DNA of 64,000 nucleotides from Saururus chinensis (taxonomy: Eukaryota; Streptophyta; Magnoliopsida; Piperales; Saururaceae): positions 36,280,995-36,344,994 of the forward strand of contig CP141142.1 in the NCBI GenBank assembly GCA_035235625.1. Direction: 5' to 3'. The notes under the pieces are model-generated. The model ran no database searches. It saw only the letters and a list, made by a program, of their open reading frames with translations, and was not told the origin of the DNA. The translations under genes were made by a program, and so were the position numbers. Shown here one piece after another: positions 34,901-47,271 of this stretch (positions are counted from its first letter, which is position 1; each line of letters begins with the position of its first letter).

Positions 34901-35760
34901 AAAAAAATGACATGCACTTCTAAGGAATAGAGCACATGCAAAAGCACATAAAACTTGTTTAAATTTTGCTTTGATGCAAAAAAAAAATCATTATGACAAT
35001 CTAAAAAATTTATTAAGCATTGTATACATGGACAAAAAATTTGTATATCATATATATTATATAAGCAATTAAGCTACATAACAGGCAAGTTGTATAGCAA
35101 AATATATCACAAAAATTTATTTTTTAAAACCTAAGATTAACTAAAGTAATGATGATCTTTATAAATATTTTAAGAAATATATATAATTTCAACCGTGTGT
35201 TAAAGTTATAAATCAATATATTTTTTTTTAAAATAGATTTTAGAACAAACCTATGAGAGTAAGACACAATAATGCAATAAAAAGAATAAACGATAATATA
35301 AAGTTAAAGAAAAACCAATATAAATGATTACTATAAAAATAGTCATATATTATTACATATTTTGATTGAGACATATCATCTTGATTTATAGATAATGTTT
35401 GTTTATATTATATTATTTTAGACCAAATATTTATTAAAAAAATAATTTCCACTTCTAAATATTAAGTAAACTTTTTAATCAGAAATGACATGTTTATATT
35501 ACTTTACATTGATTTAAGCAAACCACCAACCTTGTTTAGACTCTAACACAAGCTCATTTTCTTTAGATCGTTGTTGTTGACCTTAAAGTCTTTTCCCTCA
35601 ATTACTTGGAAACTATCTCCTCCTTACCTTGTCTTCATTTACTTTTAGTCTTCAACAATCACGTCTTATTGTCTTAACTTTGGCCTTGTGGAAATATTCA
35701 ATATCTCATTGAAGATATGTTGTAATACTTATTTGAAATCTTTATGTATAAGCTCCTTTC
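34901..35760. other. AT-rich DNA, probably old LTR sequence
   Basis: No gene. 35471-35640 is the outside arm of an inverted repeat whose other arm lies inside the CACTA element. The tail near 35600-35760, together with 38769-38930, loosely resembles the LTR at 52470-53642. Confidence 0.35.
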
Positions 35761-35969
35761 ATTCACTACAATAAAACTAATTATTAGCGACACTTTTAAA
35801 AGCAGATGAAGACAAGGTAAGGAGGAGATAGCCTTAAGTACTTGAAGGGAAAAGACTTGAAGGACAACAATAACGATATAAAGAAGAGGAGCTTGTGTTA
35901 GAGTTTGAACAAGGTTGGTGGTTTGCTTGAGTCAATGTAAAGTAAAATAAACATGTCATTTCTGATTAG
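35471..35969. repeat. Inverted repeat crossing the CACTA left boundary (arms 35471-35640 and 35805-35969)
   Basis: The outside arm inverted reads ATGAAGACAAGGTAAGGAGG, then AGCTTGTGTTAGAGT, AACAAGGTTGGTGGTTTGCT and AACATGTCATTTCTGATTA. The inside arm has the same words in the same order. About 165 bp are shared with moderate divergence. One arm is host DNA and the other is CACTA subterminal sequence. Confidence 0.85.
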
Positions 35970-36499
35970 TATTAAGCATTGCTAATAATATTATAAGCAT
36001 CGCTACATGCTTCGATAAAACTATTATCGCTACAGCACATTAGCGACGCTTAACTTAAAACGTCGCTAAAAGTCTAACATTATCGACATATATTTATACG
36101 TCGCTAATGATTTTGCTTTTGTAACACATAATTAAGCATCAATAATATTAGATTATTAGCGATGCATAGATCTATATGTCACTAATACTTCGTTAATAGG
36201 GATGCGTAATTATGCATCGCTAATAATTTCATAATATGTAAAAAAATAAAAAAAAAGCTTATTAGCGATGGATCATTATAAGCGTCGCTAATATATTTAT
36301 TTACGACGCTAAATTATGCGTTGGTAATGTTCAAGAATAAATTTTAAAAAAAATAAAAAATATATTATTAGCGACACATAATGATATGTGTCGCTAATGA
36401 AAAGTTAGTAGTGACGCTTGATAAGCATTGCTACAATAAAAATATATTATTAGTGACACATAAAGATATGCGTCACTTAAAACCAAATATTTAAAAAAA

Positions 36500-36770
36500 A
36501 ACCCATTGGTGGCTTGCAAGGCAGGGAAGAAAAAGGTGGCCGGATTCTGGCGGGGTGCTGGAATCCAGTCCCGCCGCCCACTCCTCCCTCCCTCTCTCCC
36601 TGTCCCCCCCCTCTCTGTAACAGAGAGGGGAAGGAGGGGGGTGGGTGACCGGCAGACGGCAATGGAGATGGCGGCTAACGGTGGCTGGCAACAAACGGCG
36701 GAGCCGGATGAGAGAGGAGTGGGGGGGGGGGTTAAATAACCAAACCGCGCGGGCAAAAGTCGCCGCTCAT
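36500..36770. other. GC-rich island inside the CACTA element
   Basis: GC-rich sequence with GGTGGCCGGATTCTGGCGGG, a CCCCTCTCTGTAACAGAGAGGGG hairpin and poly-G runs, surrounded by AT- and CT-rich DNA. Overlapping frames on both strands are low-complexity. It may be an acquired host promoter or leader fragment, but no product is recognised. Confidence 0.45.
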
Positions 36771-36897
36771 GCAAGTTAAAAAAAAGTATTAGCGACGCAT
36801 AGTATATGCTTCGCTAATACACTAGTTATTCGCGACACATACGATATGCGTCGCGAATACACTAGTTATTAGCGATGTATAATGTATGCATCACAAG

Positions 36898-38082
36898 AGT
36901 CTCTCTCTCTCCTCTCCCTCTCTTCCTCTTTCTCTCTCTTCTCTCTCTCCCCTCATCTCTCTCTACCATCTTTCCCTCTCTTCTCTCTCTCCCCTCACCC
37001 CTCTCTCTCCTCATCCTCTCTCTCCTCATCCTCTCTCTCCCCTCTTTCTCTCCCTTCTCTCTCTCCCTCTCCTCTCTCTTCCTCTTTCTCTCTCTTCCTC
37101 TTTCTCTCTCTCCCCTCTCCCCTCTCTCTCCTCTCCTCACTCTCTCTCATCTCTCCCTCTCATCTCTCTCTCCTTCTCTCTCTCTCTCCTCTCTCCCTCT
37201 CATCTCTCTCTCCCTCTCATCTTTCTCTCCCTCCTCTTCCTCTCCTTCTCTCTTCCTCTCTCTCCCTCTCTCTTCCTTTCCCTCCTCTCTCTCTCCCTCT
37301 CTCTCCCTCTCCCTCCTCTCTCTCTCTTCCTCTCCCTCCTCTCTCTCTTCCTCTCTTTTATTTAATTTTTATTAAAAAATTGCAGTAGCAAAACTACATA
37401 AGGTAGTAGCGACACATATTGGTATGCGTTGCTACAATCCATTTTTAAAAAATTTATATAATTAAAAATTTTTACTCCCCTCTTTCTATCTCTCTCCTCA
37501 TCCTCTCCCTCTACCCTCTCTCTTCCCTCTCTCTCTTCTCTCTCCCTCTCTCCACCCTCTCTCTCCTCTCTCTCTCCCTCTTTATATATAATTTGTTATG
37601 ATTTTTTATAAATTATTATATTTTAAAAATAATAAAAAAGATATAAAATAAATATTATTAGCGACGCATAGGAATATGCTTCACTAATAATATTTATTTT
37701 ATTTCTTTTTATTATTTTAAAATATAATAATTTATAAAAATATCTTAAAAATTAAAATTAAATTAATCTCCCTCTCCTCTCTCATAACATACACTATCTC
37801 TCATCCTATCCCTCTCTCCTCTCTCACTCCCTCTCCTCTCTCTCCCTCTCTCTCTCTTTCTCTCTTCCCTCTCTCTTCTCTCTCATCACTCTCTCTATCT
37901 ACCCTCTCTCACCTCACCCTCTCTCTTCTCTCCTCTTTCTCTCTCTCTCCTCACCCTCTCTCTTCTCTCTCCTTACTCTCTCTATCTACCCTCTCTCTCC
38001 CTTCTCTCTCCTCATCCTCTCTCTCTACCCTCTCTCTTCCTCCTCTCTTCTCTCTCGCTCCTCTCCCTTGCTCTCTCTCTTT
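36898..38082. repeat. CT-rich low-complexity tracts within CACTA
   Basis: Three blocks of CTCTCTCC-type sequence lie at about 36898-37365, 37475-37590 and 37765-38082, separated by AT-rich DNA. Serine/leucine-rich frames here are artefacts of the repeat. Confidence 0.88.
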
Positions 38083-38768
38083 TATTAAAAAATATATTTT
38101 AAATTAAATAAAAATTTTAAAAAATAAAATATATTATATATAAATAGTAAAAGTTTAATCTATTATTGACACTACCTTTTATTAAAAATTTAATATTTAT
38201 TTATTATATATACAAATAGTAAATATTGAATAAAATATATTATATTTAAGAAGTATATTTTAAATTTTTTAATATTTATTTATTATATACTTACTTATTA
38301 AATAAAATTAATTAATAAAACTATTATCAATGCTATTCGCGACACTTGTTTAAAAGCATCACTAATAGATCTAAAAATTAAATTTTTTATTTTAAATTCA
38401 TTACTATTAGTGAAGCTTTTATTAAGCGGTCACTAATATCATAACTATTAGCGACGCTTTCTAATAAGTGTTGCTATTATTAAAACTATTAGTGACACTT
38501 TAGACAAAGCGTCGTTAATAGTTATGATTTTTTTAAATAAATATCTTTTAGCAACACTTGTTTTATGCGTCGTTAATAGATATATATTAGTGATGCTTTT
38601 GATTAAGCGTCACTAATAATTGTAATAATACAGACATTTTATTAAGCATCACTAATAGTTATATATTAGCGACGCTTATTTATGCGTTGCAAATATCACT
38701 TTTTAGTGACGCTTCTATTTACGTCGTTAATAAAAGCATCATTAATGATACATTTTGTTGTAGTGATT

Positions 38769-40877
38769 ATTGATTGTCTTCTTCAATTCAGTATAGATCT
38801 TCAACTCAAAGCTTCATGTGAATTCTTCTTTGAAAAATAATAACGGTGTCAATACTTTTTCTCTAATCTCCTCTAGGTTTTTCTCTTTCAAATTTTATGA
38901 TTTCATAACCTTTATGTAGTTTCTTAATTCAATTTAGGACTTGTACCTAAATAAAGAATAAAATTGAAATCGAAATGTCTGAATTAGTCTAACCTATCCT
39001 TGAAATGACTGATTGTTCTAAACAATGATCAATCGGTCACTATTTGTTATGTGCACGATACTTCGAGCTATCAATCGATTATAAGAGCAATTAATTAATA
39101 ACTCTCGACTTCGTTTTGCAAAGGGCTAAATCAAGGTGCAATTGATCGTTTATGTAATCATAATTTGCAGTGATGAATAATTCTACCTATATTTTTACCT
39201 TTTTACTATAAATCCTTTTGAAACTTTTCAAAGTGATTTCTGTATACAAATGTGATATGAATATGATTCAAAATCCTTTAACATTCCTCAATCATCTATC
39301 TTGATCCATGTTTGTTCTTATTTTTCAAGTCTATCAATTCCAAATATGACTCAACTAAATAACCTCAAATTAGATTCTAAGACTCAATACATATACACAA
39401 GGTTTTTTGTCATAATTTTGACAAAAAAATTAGCAAATAAATTAGACATATAACTCGCATATTTTTACTAGTACATGCAAAAGTGTGCAACAAATTGAAG
39501 AAAATAAGAAAAGTAGAAAAAATTAATGAACTTATGCAGACATCAAAATAGAAAAGTGCATGAAGGAATAAAAATCGATTCCCCCTCCTCTTTTACAACG
39601 ACAAGCTCGCAACTTACCAAATTAAACACTTATACAATCTCATGAGAGACTAATTTTACATAATTTAACTAAAATTTAAGGATGACATTTTGAGTTACTT
39701 TTCCACATTTCCAAATCTTGTCCCAAACAAACTGCTCATAAAATCAATCCACTTTTAGATTGCCGCACATTGTCAATTTGCAAACATCAATAATTATATA
39801 TACTATTATCGAGCATAGTATGTCATTTGTAACTTACCAATATGTGGTATTTCATAGTCCCACCGTCCAGTAAAAAAACTAAGCTCATGTGGGGTTAATA
39901 CTGGATTGTATGAGATTTAGTGGTCAAATTAGCCAATACTATTGTAAGTATATATCTAGTTATAAGTATATGTGGGCATATTTTAGTGAACAAAACAGTG
40001 TCAATGAGATGAGTAATTTGAGTAGTTAAAGTAGTGTTTGTTTGCTCCTAAAGATCACATGTTGAGAATGAAGCAAACATTAAACTTGAGGTTTTTATTC
40101 ATGTAAAATACACACACACAAACTCACTTACAAATGATAAGATTTATCATATAAAAGTGTAGAAAAAATCTAGATGAAAAACTGCATAAGTATGCTAAAT
40201 TTTCATCAATGATCGATCGGGTAGAATAGGTGATTGATTGGCCTTAAACAATTTTTTACAAAATTTTCCAATAGGACTTGCAATAGATCAGATTGGGTAG
40301 TGTGGTAGATCTTTTTGAGACTAGTAGCTACAAATATTGATTGACAAAGGATGAGGGATCAATCAATTAGGATATTAGAAGTGGATTATGTTGTTTATGG
40401 TAGGGGCGATAGATTAGCACTATTGGGCTATCAATCATTAGATATTTTACCCAAAATAGGATATTCCGGGTGAAATTTGTTTATTATTGAAAGTCTAATT
40501 GTCACACCCCAATATTTTAAATTCATTTTTATGAATAAAGTACTACAAATTTTTTTCTCAAAAACATTTGTCAAAATATCTTGAGGTATGTGGTACTTGT
40601 CTTTTTAATATATAAAATTATAGTACAATAGTAATCAAGGTCAAATCACATCATAAACTAAATAAGGTCTTACCTGAATACATGTTTGAATATCTTGATA
40701 TACACAAATATAAACCAATTGACACTCACATCCCTAAAGGTATATGCCTTTAAGTAAACATTATACATGCTAAATGGCCTAGCCACATTGTCTTTGTTGC
40801 ACAACCAGTTTCACAAAGAAATTTTAACCCTATAAGGTACCTACATCACGTAGATGTTGGATATACAAATATACCTA
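38769..40877. other. Decayed LTR-type sequence, no gene
   Basis: 38769-39470 shares scattered words (ATCAATCG, CTCTCGACTTCG, GACAAAAAAATTAGC) with the LTR at 52470-53642, suggesting an older relative split by the CACTA element. A TGTCACACCCCAATATT start near 40500 looks like a truncated LTR end. Nothing codes. Confidence 0.35.
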
Positions 40878-42034
40878 TGTAAGAATATAAGTGTCATTAT
40901 GTCATATACTGGCTCAATTTTTGTCATCAAAACTGTAAGGACCCTCATCTCTAAACCGGTTTTGGTTTTATTTAATTGTTGGTTATCGTGAGATTTACGT
41001 ATTTTCTGATCTTATTCGGTGATTTCGTAAATAAATAGTGTTTGTGATGGTTTTAACCAAAATAAACTTCAATATTAGTGGTTTTAAGTGATTTTAAACC
41101 AAATGTGAATTTTTGGGATTTTTCGGAATTTTTACTATTTTTCCCAAAAATTAGGGTTTTGGCGGGACCCCTGTGGGCCCCACCGTCGAAAATTTTATTT
41201 TTGTGTCAAATGAACTTAGACATCTACCTAAGGTTATACAAAAATTTTCAGAATTTTATTAGGCTTAATTAGTGCTTAAATTTGCAAAATAGCCATTTTT
41301 AGCCTACTTTTCCTATTTGCACCCCAAAACTTACCCATGCATACCCCAACCCTTACTATAAAAGGGCAAACCAGAGCCATTTCCGTTTTTGGGAATAGGC
41401 TAAGGAAGGAGGGCTGTCCTAATCACCACTTAGGCCCGAATTAGAAGCCGATTAAGGTAAGCTTACTCTAATTAAGCACTAATCCATGACTTTCTTCTTA
41501 ATTTCTTCCAAATCTACCTTTCCCCCTTGTTTCAATTTGTTTTTGGACATTGAAAGCTACTGATTTGTGTTTTACTACAAACCCTAACATTCAGAATTCG
41601 ATTTTTACTACGAACAAGCCCTAGATCTAAGATTTAATTAGGGATTTCTTGGGTAAATCGATTTCTATTGGTGTTTAATTCAAACTCATTGTGTTTTCAA
41701 AGATTTCAAGAAGGGTGACTCTTCAATCCGAGCGTAAACAAGTGCCGAGGTAATGGGTCTTCGAAATCTCTGTTTATCCATGGTAAAACTCTTCATTTTT
41801 GGCTTATTTCAAATGGAGTTTGCTTGATTTAGTGTGTTAATGGTAAGATTAGAAAATGGAATTATTTAATCCCGATTTCTTAGGGTTTTGCATTATTATG
41901 GTATGGTTTGATGTTCTGGAAGTCAAGAAGGACTTTTGATTGATGATGATTAGGGTGTTAGATGTGGATTTGAAGTGTTATCAATAGTGTTTCGGTTCGG
42001 ATTTGTGAAAGGAAGAAGATGACCAGTTCTGCCT

Positions 42035-42205
42035 TGTTGGCGATCGAATGGCCCTACAGGGCGTTCGATCGGCAACACTGCCGAAATGTCAGTTTTCTAG
42101 TTCAGCCGATCGAACGGCCTGCTGGGCGTTCGAACGGCTGAACTGTAAATTTCAAAATTTTGCGTTTAACCGATTGAACGGCCTAAAGGGCGATCGATCG
42201 GCTAC
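42035..42205 (+). repeat. Recurrent short motif patch around TCGATCGGC within the solo LTR
   Basis: TCGATCGGC, TCGAACGGCC, and GGGCGTTCGAACGG-type words recur several times within 170 bp. The minus-strand relative has the counterpart at about 4730-4795. Imperfectly palindromic GATC words are dense here. Confidence 0.6.
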
Positions 42206-43436
42206 ACAGTAATTTGTATGTTGTGCATATGATGTTTATTTTGATGATTCCACTTTAGCTTGCCAATTTCATATGAATGTGGCGTGTTTTAAGCTATGTT
42301 ATGCTACTGGAATGCATGCTATTGAGGTTATGGAATTGAGATATATGCTTAGAAATTTGTGGAATGACTTATGTTTTGTAGCATGATGTTGGAATCGTTA
42401 TCTTGAAATTATGAATGATTGATTCTCTTTGGTTAAGCATACTTTCAGTAGGACTACAACCTATTATTGGACTGATTTGTCATGATAGATTGTGGTTAGT
42501 TGTGTGTGGATGTTGGTGAATGCCATGACTCAATGATGAAATGAGTGATGTTATATGTGTTTAGCCTTTGTGGTTGAGTTTTGAATTGAGATATGATTTC
42601 AACGATTCTTCTCCTATGATTTCCGCTGGAATTCATGTTTAGATGGAAATTCACATGTGTAGTGTGGTTGTGAGTTTAATTTCAAGCATGTTGGCATGCA
42701 TTATGTGAAATGCTTCTACTAGGTACACACACATGTGGGGTTAAATGATGATGTTGAAGCTTAATTTTGTGATTATGAATGATGCATTAGGGGCTGATGA
42801 GAGCACTTATCATGGATTAGGATTCATGTATGCTTTGCCCACGTATGTACCATGCTGCATTCATCATGAAAATGGATTTCCAATTGAGGCTTCATCGTGA
42901 TTAATCGAATTTGACCGATTGGATGCAATGTGGTGAAATTGTGTGCTGGATTGATCGGTCGTGGATTAATCGCAAGTTGATTGGTCCAAAAGGACATATT
43001 TTGATTTGAGTTCCTGTGTGGAACGAGTGCACTCCTTGGGTTGAGTCTTGTTAAATGGAATGACGTGGGGATGAGTTGTGTACTTGTCTTGCGGATTGTG
43101 AGAATGTTATTATGAGTGTCATCTGGACCCTGAGAATCCAGTGTGGTATGCCGTGTGCACCCCGCTACCACGTGTTCTAGGGTTCTCTGTGTGAGAACTC
43201 GGGCTCTTCCCTCCGCAGGAGATGTCCCTGGGCGAACACCCCTGCTCTAGATTCTCTGTGTGAGAATGGGACATCCTTGGCCAGGATCGTCTAGGGCGAG
43301 CAGCATTAGGGATTGACAACCCCGATCTTTCTTTAATTCTTGTGTAGAATTTTGGATCATGACACGCCTTCGTGGCCTTGTCTATGCTCCCGTCTATGTG
43401 ACATTAATGTGTGATTACTCCTTGATGGAGGTTGTG

Positions 43437-43660
43437 GTGATATAATGCATGATAAAATATGTATGTTAGAGATACATCCATGCAGCTTGTGATGATATGA
43501 TGCATGTGGGAATATGTATGTTAGAGATACATCCATGCAGGTTGACTATGATATAATGCATGTGGGAATATGTATGTTAGAGATACATCCATGCAGTTTG
43601 TGATGATATGATGCATGTGGGAATATGTATGTTAGAGATACATCCATGCAGGTTGATCAT
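43437..43660. repeat. Tandem repeat, about 58-bp unit, four copies
   Basis: Each unit carries GGGAATATGTATGTTAGAGA (aaaatatg in the first), then TACATCCATGCAG and TGATATNATGCATG. Copies begin near 43440, 43490, 43548 and 43605. It lies inside the plus-strand solo LTR. Confidence 0.85.
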
Positions 43661-45572
43661 GCACTATGATGCAGTGTTAGGTGATATGTATATGTGATCA
43701 GAAAATGATGCACCATGTAAATCGTTGATTTGAATGATTATATCGCTATGCTATCGTATTTTTGATGTTGTTAGTGATATTAAAACCATTGCTGAGTTTA
43801 TTAAACTCACCCCTTTTTTGTGTTTTGATTTGGGGCTGCGTGGTGCGACACGCAGTCGGACAGGATCTCCTCTTTGAGGAAAGGTCGGAGGTGGCTTGGA
43901 TGTGATCGTGGAGATCTTTGTGTGATTTATTTTTCCTTAGTTATGCTTATGTTGGGACCTTTGTGTAGGGTTCTTTGTTTTGGACTTATGTCACATGTTA
44001 CAGTTATGTTTGCTTAAGTCTTATTTTGAGCCGGTGTGGGCTTTACTTAAACTAAGCTTGTGGGTTTGAGATTGTTGTTTACTTTGTGATAAGCAACACT
44101 TTTTCTTTCCCTTTTTATTTACTCTTGCTCAAAGGATTGTGAGTACTCCGTGTTTCTGTTAATCGCCCGTGGTTAGGGTTAAGTCTTCCGCTATAATCGT
44201 TTCTCAATTTCACTTCGTGGCCCCCGCGCGCTTGACCGGCCCTTGGACCGGGTTCGGCTCGGGTCGGGCATCGCCGGGGCATGACAAAAACAATGTCACT
44301 GATATGTAATTTTGAGTTAGTTTTTGTCTGAATATGAAGATAAGGCAAAAGGAAGACTCAAATACGTTTTTCTTTAGGTAAAAATATGCACATACATCAC
44401 ATTCACACACTTTAAATTAAAAGAGACCCTAAGTGGAAAAAATGGTTAGAGTTGGAGGTTTTTATACTGAAAAATAAAAAAATATACTCATAGCGATTGG
44501 TGGCCAGATATGAATGATCAATCAACTTTGAACTGTAGCAAAATCTTTGAAACATTATTGATCAATTGATCGCTTCGTGTAACAATCATTTGACACCTGA
44601 TAACACCCTTTCCTAAAGGAAGTCAAGAGTTTATTGATCAATTTCATGTCAAGAAATCGATTGTTGGAAGAGGAATAGTTCTATATTAATAGAGATTGAT
44701 TGATCACCTTGTGGAATGATCTATAGAAGGAGCGTTCAGTGTGCTAATTTAAACTTTTTTTGTATGGTTTCGATTCCTAGTTGGAGTCATATTCATTTTG
44801 AGATGGGGGATATAGGAACGTGATGAAAAGTAGAGAGAAAACTTTGAAAAATTAGAGAGCTTGTTTGGAATTGCTTTAATAGAGTTATGAGAGAATTAAT
44901 TTTCTAGAGTGAGAAAATGTCTACTTTAATCAAAATAGTGATTAGAGGTAAGATGGGTGCACACAAACACATATGAGGCAAAGTGTTTGATAAAGATTGT
45001 TGCTGAGACGTTCAAGGAGAGATAAGATTCATTTCAAAAGAAGAAGATGAAAGATCTACATTTATAGAAGAACATAAAAGGAGAAGAAGATCAAACTAGT
45101 GTCAGTAAACAATTAATGAGTGGTTGATTCAGAATCAAAAGTGGTGTGAAGAACTAACCATTTGAAGTAAAAGGAGTTATTGTTCATTGTAATAAGTAAA
45201 TCTTTAATCTCAAGTTTACATAGTGCATAGTTGATTTGGACATTGTGTCTTGTGGTTTTCCTAAGTTGGGTTTCCACATCAAAATTATTTTGTGTTACTT
45301 CGTGATTTGATTACAAAAATTGAAATTAGGTATATTAAATTGAACAAAATATTGTTTCTTTTGTTTAAAAAAAGGGGAAGATAAATATTGTAACTTAGTT
45401 GCGAGTTAGTGATACTTTATTTTTCTTGGTTTGTCTTTAACACACATAAATCACAAACCAACAACCTAGTGGGTTGACTAAACAAGAACTACGTATACTG
45501 ATAATATTACAACATTTCAAACATCATCAACAATCATCATGAATATATTACAATCATGAATTATATCAGAGA

Positions 45573-46770
45573 GATGTCAAAACAACTTTCTTAAATGGAG
45601 ACTTATAAGAGGAGGTGTACATGGAGTTGCCAGAATATTTTGAAAAAGGCAAGAATTCAAATTTGTTCTGTAAGATCTAGAAATCTATTTATGGATTAAA
45701 GCAAATATCCAAACAATGGTACTTAAAATTTTACAAGATAATCTCTTCCTATGGATTTAAGGAGAATGTTGTCAATGAATGTAGATATTCGAAGTTTAAG
45801 GAGAGTAATTTAATATTCTTTGTTTTGTATGTAGATGATATCCTTCTAATTAGGAGTGATATTCATATTTTATAAATGACCAAGGAGTTCCTATCACAAA
45901 ATTTTCAAATGAAAGACCTTGATGAGACATTCTTTGTGGTTGGAATAAAGATACATCGCGACATATGACATGTGCTCAAGAGATTTAAGATGAAAACTTG
46001 TTCTCCATGTGAAGCTCCCATTTTGAAAGGAGACAATTTTGCCTAATGCAGTGGCCACAAAGCAAGGTTTAGAAGCCTCATATGGCAAGTATCACATATG
46101 CATCTGTTGTTAAAAGTTTCATGTATGCTCAAGTTTGTATTCGCCCAACCATTGCTTTTGTGTAGGCATACTTGTCGTTATCAAAATAATCCTATTATAG
46201 TTAATTGGAAGGCAACAAAGAAAATCCTATGATATCTTCAAGACACTAAAGATTTCATGTTTAAATTCAGGAGATCAGAGTCACTACTAGTTGAGGGATA
46301 TTCTGACTCAGATTTTGCTAGTTGCCTTGACAACAAGAAATCTACTTTAGATTATGTCTTCATGATGGCAAGAGGGGATATTTTATGGAAGAGTTCTAAA
46401 GAAAATCATGTAACATTTTCTACTATAGAGGCAGAATTTGTGGTTTGTTTTGAGGCAATAAGGAGGCTATTTAGTTGCGAAACTTCATTTTGGGGTGGCT
46501 TGGGGTAGTGGACTTCATTCAGAAGCCACTAAAGATTCATTGTGATAACTCTGCAGCTATGTTCTTGTCTAAAAACAACAAGAGTTCAACCAAATCAAAA
46601 CACATAGAAATTAAATATTTGACTATTGGAGATAGAGTGTAAAACATAAAATATCTATTAAACTCATTAACACTGACAAGATGTTAATTAATCTTTTGAC
46701 AAATAGCTTACCCCTTAGATTGTTTAAAGAATACTCATATGGTATGGGTGTAAGAACTTCTTTTGATGTT
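45573..46770 (+). pseudogene. Ty1/copia reverse transcriptase-RNase H remnant
   Basis: Frames join as DVKTTFLNGDL, EEVYMELPEYFEKG, KSIYGLKQISKQWY, FFVLYVDDILLIRSDIHIL (the copia YVDD catalytic box), then ILRYLQDTKDFMFKFRRS, GYSDSDFASCLDNKKST and KIHCDNSAAMFLSKNN, KSKHIEIKY. These are the order and motifs of copia RT followed by RNase H. Several stops and frame breaks disable it. Gag, protease and integrase are missing. Confidence 0.92.
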
Positions 46771-47258
46771 TAAGTCAGTTGGAGTGTTTATATATTTGTT
46801 TTTAGACATTTTGTAACGATGATTCTAAATTAAGAACTACATTATGTTTCATTCAGTTAAAGAAACTCACAGTTAATTGTGGTTATTTTGTTGCTTTTAA
46901 TTTAGTTTTTGAAGTAGCAATAAAGTCTAAAGTTTGGACTGATTGTAACTTTTATGTTCAAGCTACACTGAATCCATTCAGAGGTATGTTAGTAGGATTG
47001 TTGATATAGTGACCATGTCAATCCTAGCACTGAATGAATGAGTGATTTGACTGCCTTGATCATTATTGGTAATCACTGCTATATAGACATATTTGGATTA
47101 CTACTTATTCGACTAAAAAGGTTTTCAAAAATTGTGAGCTCACATGATTTGCAAACTCCAAATTTTTAGATTTTCAAAATCTACATCATTTGTTTTCTTC
47201 AACCGATGTGGGCTCCAAGTGGGAATATATATCATAATATGTCCCTATATGTGTGAAT

Positions 47259-47271
47259 AAGTGGGAGAATG
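47259..47271 (+). other. Possible polypurine tract of the copia remnant
   Basis: AAGTGGGAGAATG immediately before TGTTTGTGTGTCCCC resembles the copia polypurine tract and LTR start. No matching 5' LTR was found, so the 3' LTR is inferred only. Confidence 0.45.

Larger units (their letters stand above)
35764..38765. mobile_element. Non-autonomous CACTA (En/Spm) transposon, about 3.0 kb, with ATT target duplication
   Basis: Starts CACTACAATAAAA, and the inverse of its right end starts CACTACAACAAAA. ATT flanks both sides (35761-35763, 38766-38768). Both ends are packed with short inverted subterminal repeats built around TTAGCGACGCATA and TATGCGTCGCTAA (35782-36480, 36785-36890, 38330-38750), the class of motif bound by CACTA-encoded TNPA-like proteins. 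No transposase is legible. Long CTCTCT low-complexity tracts and a GC-rich island (36500-36770) fill the middle. Confidence 0.92.
40934..44286 (+). mobile_element. Solo LTR (3,353 bp), perfect 5-bp target duplication AAAAC
   Basis: AAAAC lies at 40929-40933 and 44287-44291. The element starts TGTAAGGACCCTCATC and ends CGGGGCATGACA. TATA-like CTATAAAAGGG near 41356 sets the plus orientation, and GATTAAGGTAAGC near 41451 could be a splice donor. It is the same family as 2369-5861 (opposite strand): shared AAACCGGTTTT start, GGTTATCGTGNGATTTA, GGCGGGACCCC region and the GATCGA-rich patch. No coding domains are present. Confidence 0.85.
40878..45446 (+). mobile_element. LTR (about 1.2 kb) interrupted by a 3.35-kb solo LTR
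   Basis: Starts TGTAAGAATATAAGTG at 40878 and ends ..AACACACA at 45446. The minus-strand copy at 52470-53642 parallels it: start TGTAAGAACATAAG, shared GACTCAAATNNGTNTTT, AGTAAAAG-type blocks, and the same ..CACACA end. Without the insert and its duplicated 5 bp the length is about 1.21 kb against 1.17 kb for the other copy. Flanks do not form a target duplication, so it is not shown to be a solo LTR itself. Confidence 0.65.

Noticed and set aside
36875..37388. Three overlapping plus-strand frames of about 160 residues
   Set aside because: Serine/leucine-rich translations of the CTCTCT tract inside the CACTA element, open in all frames.
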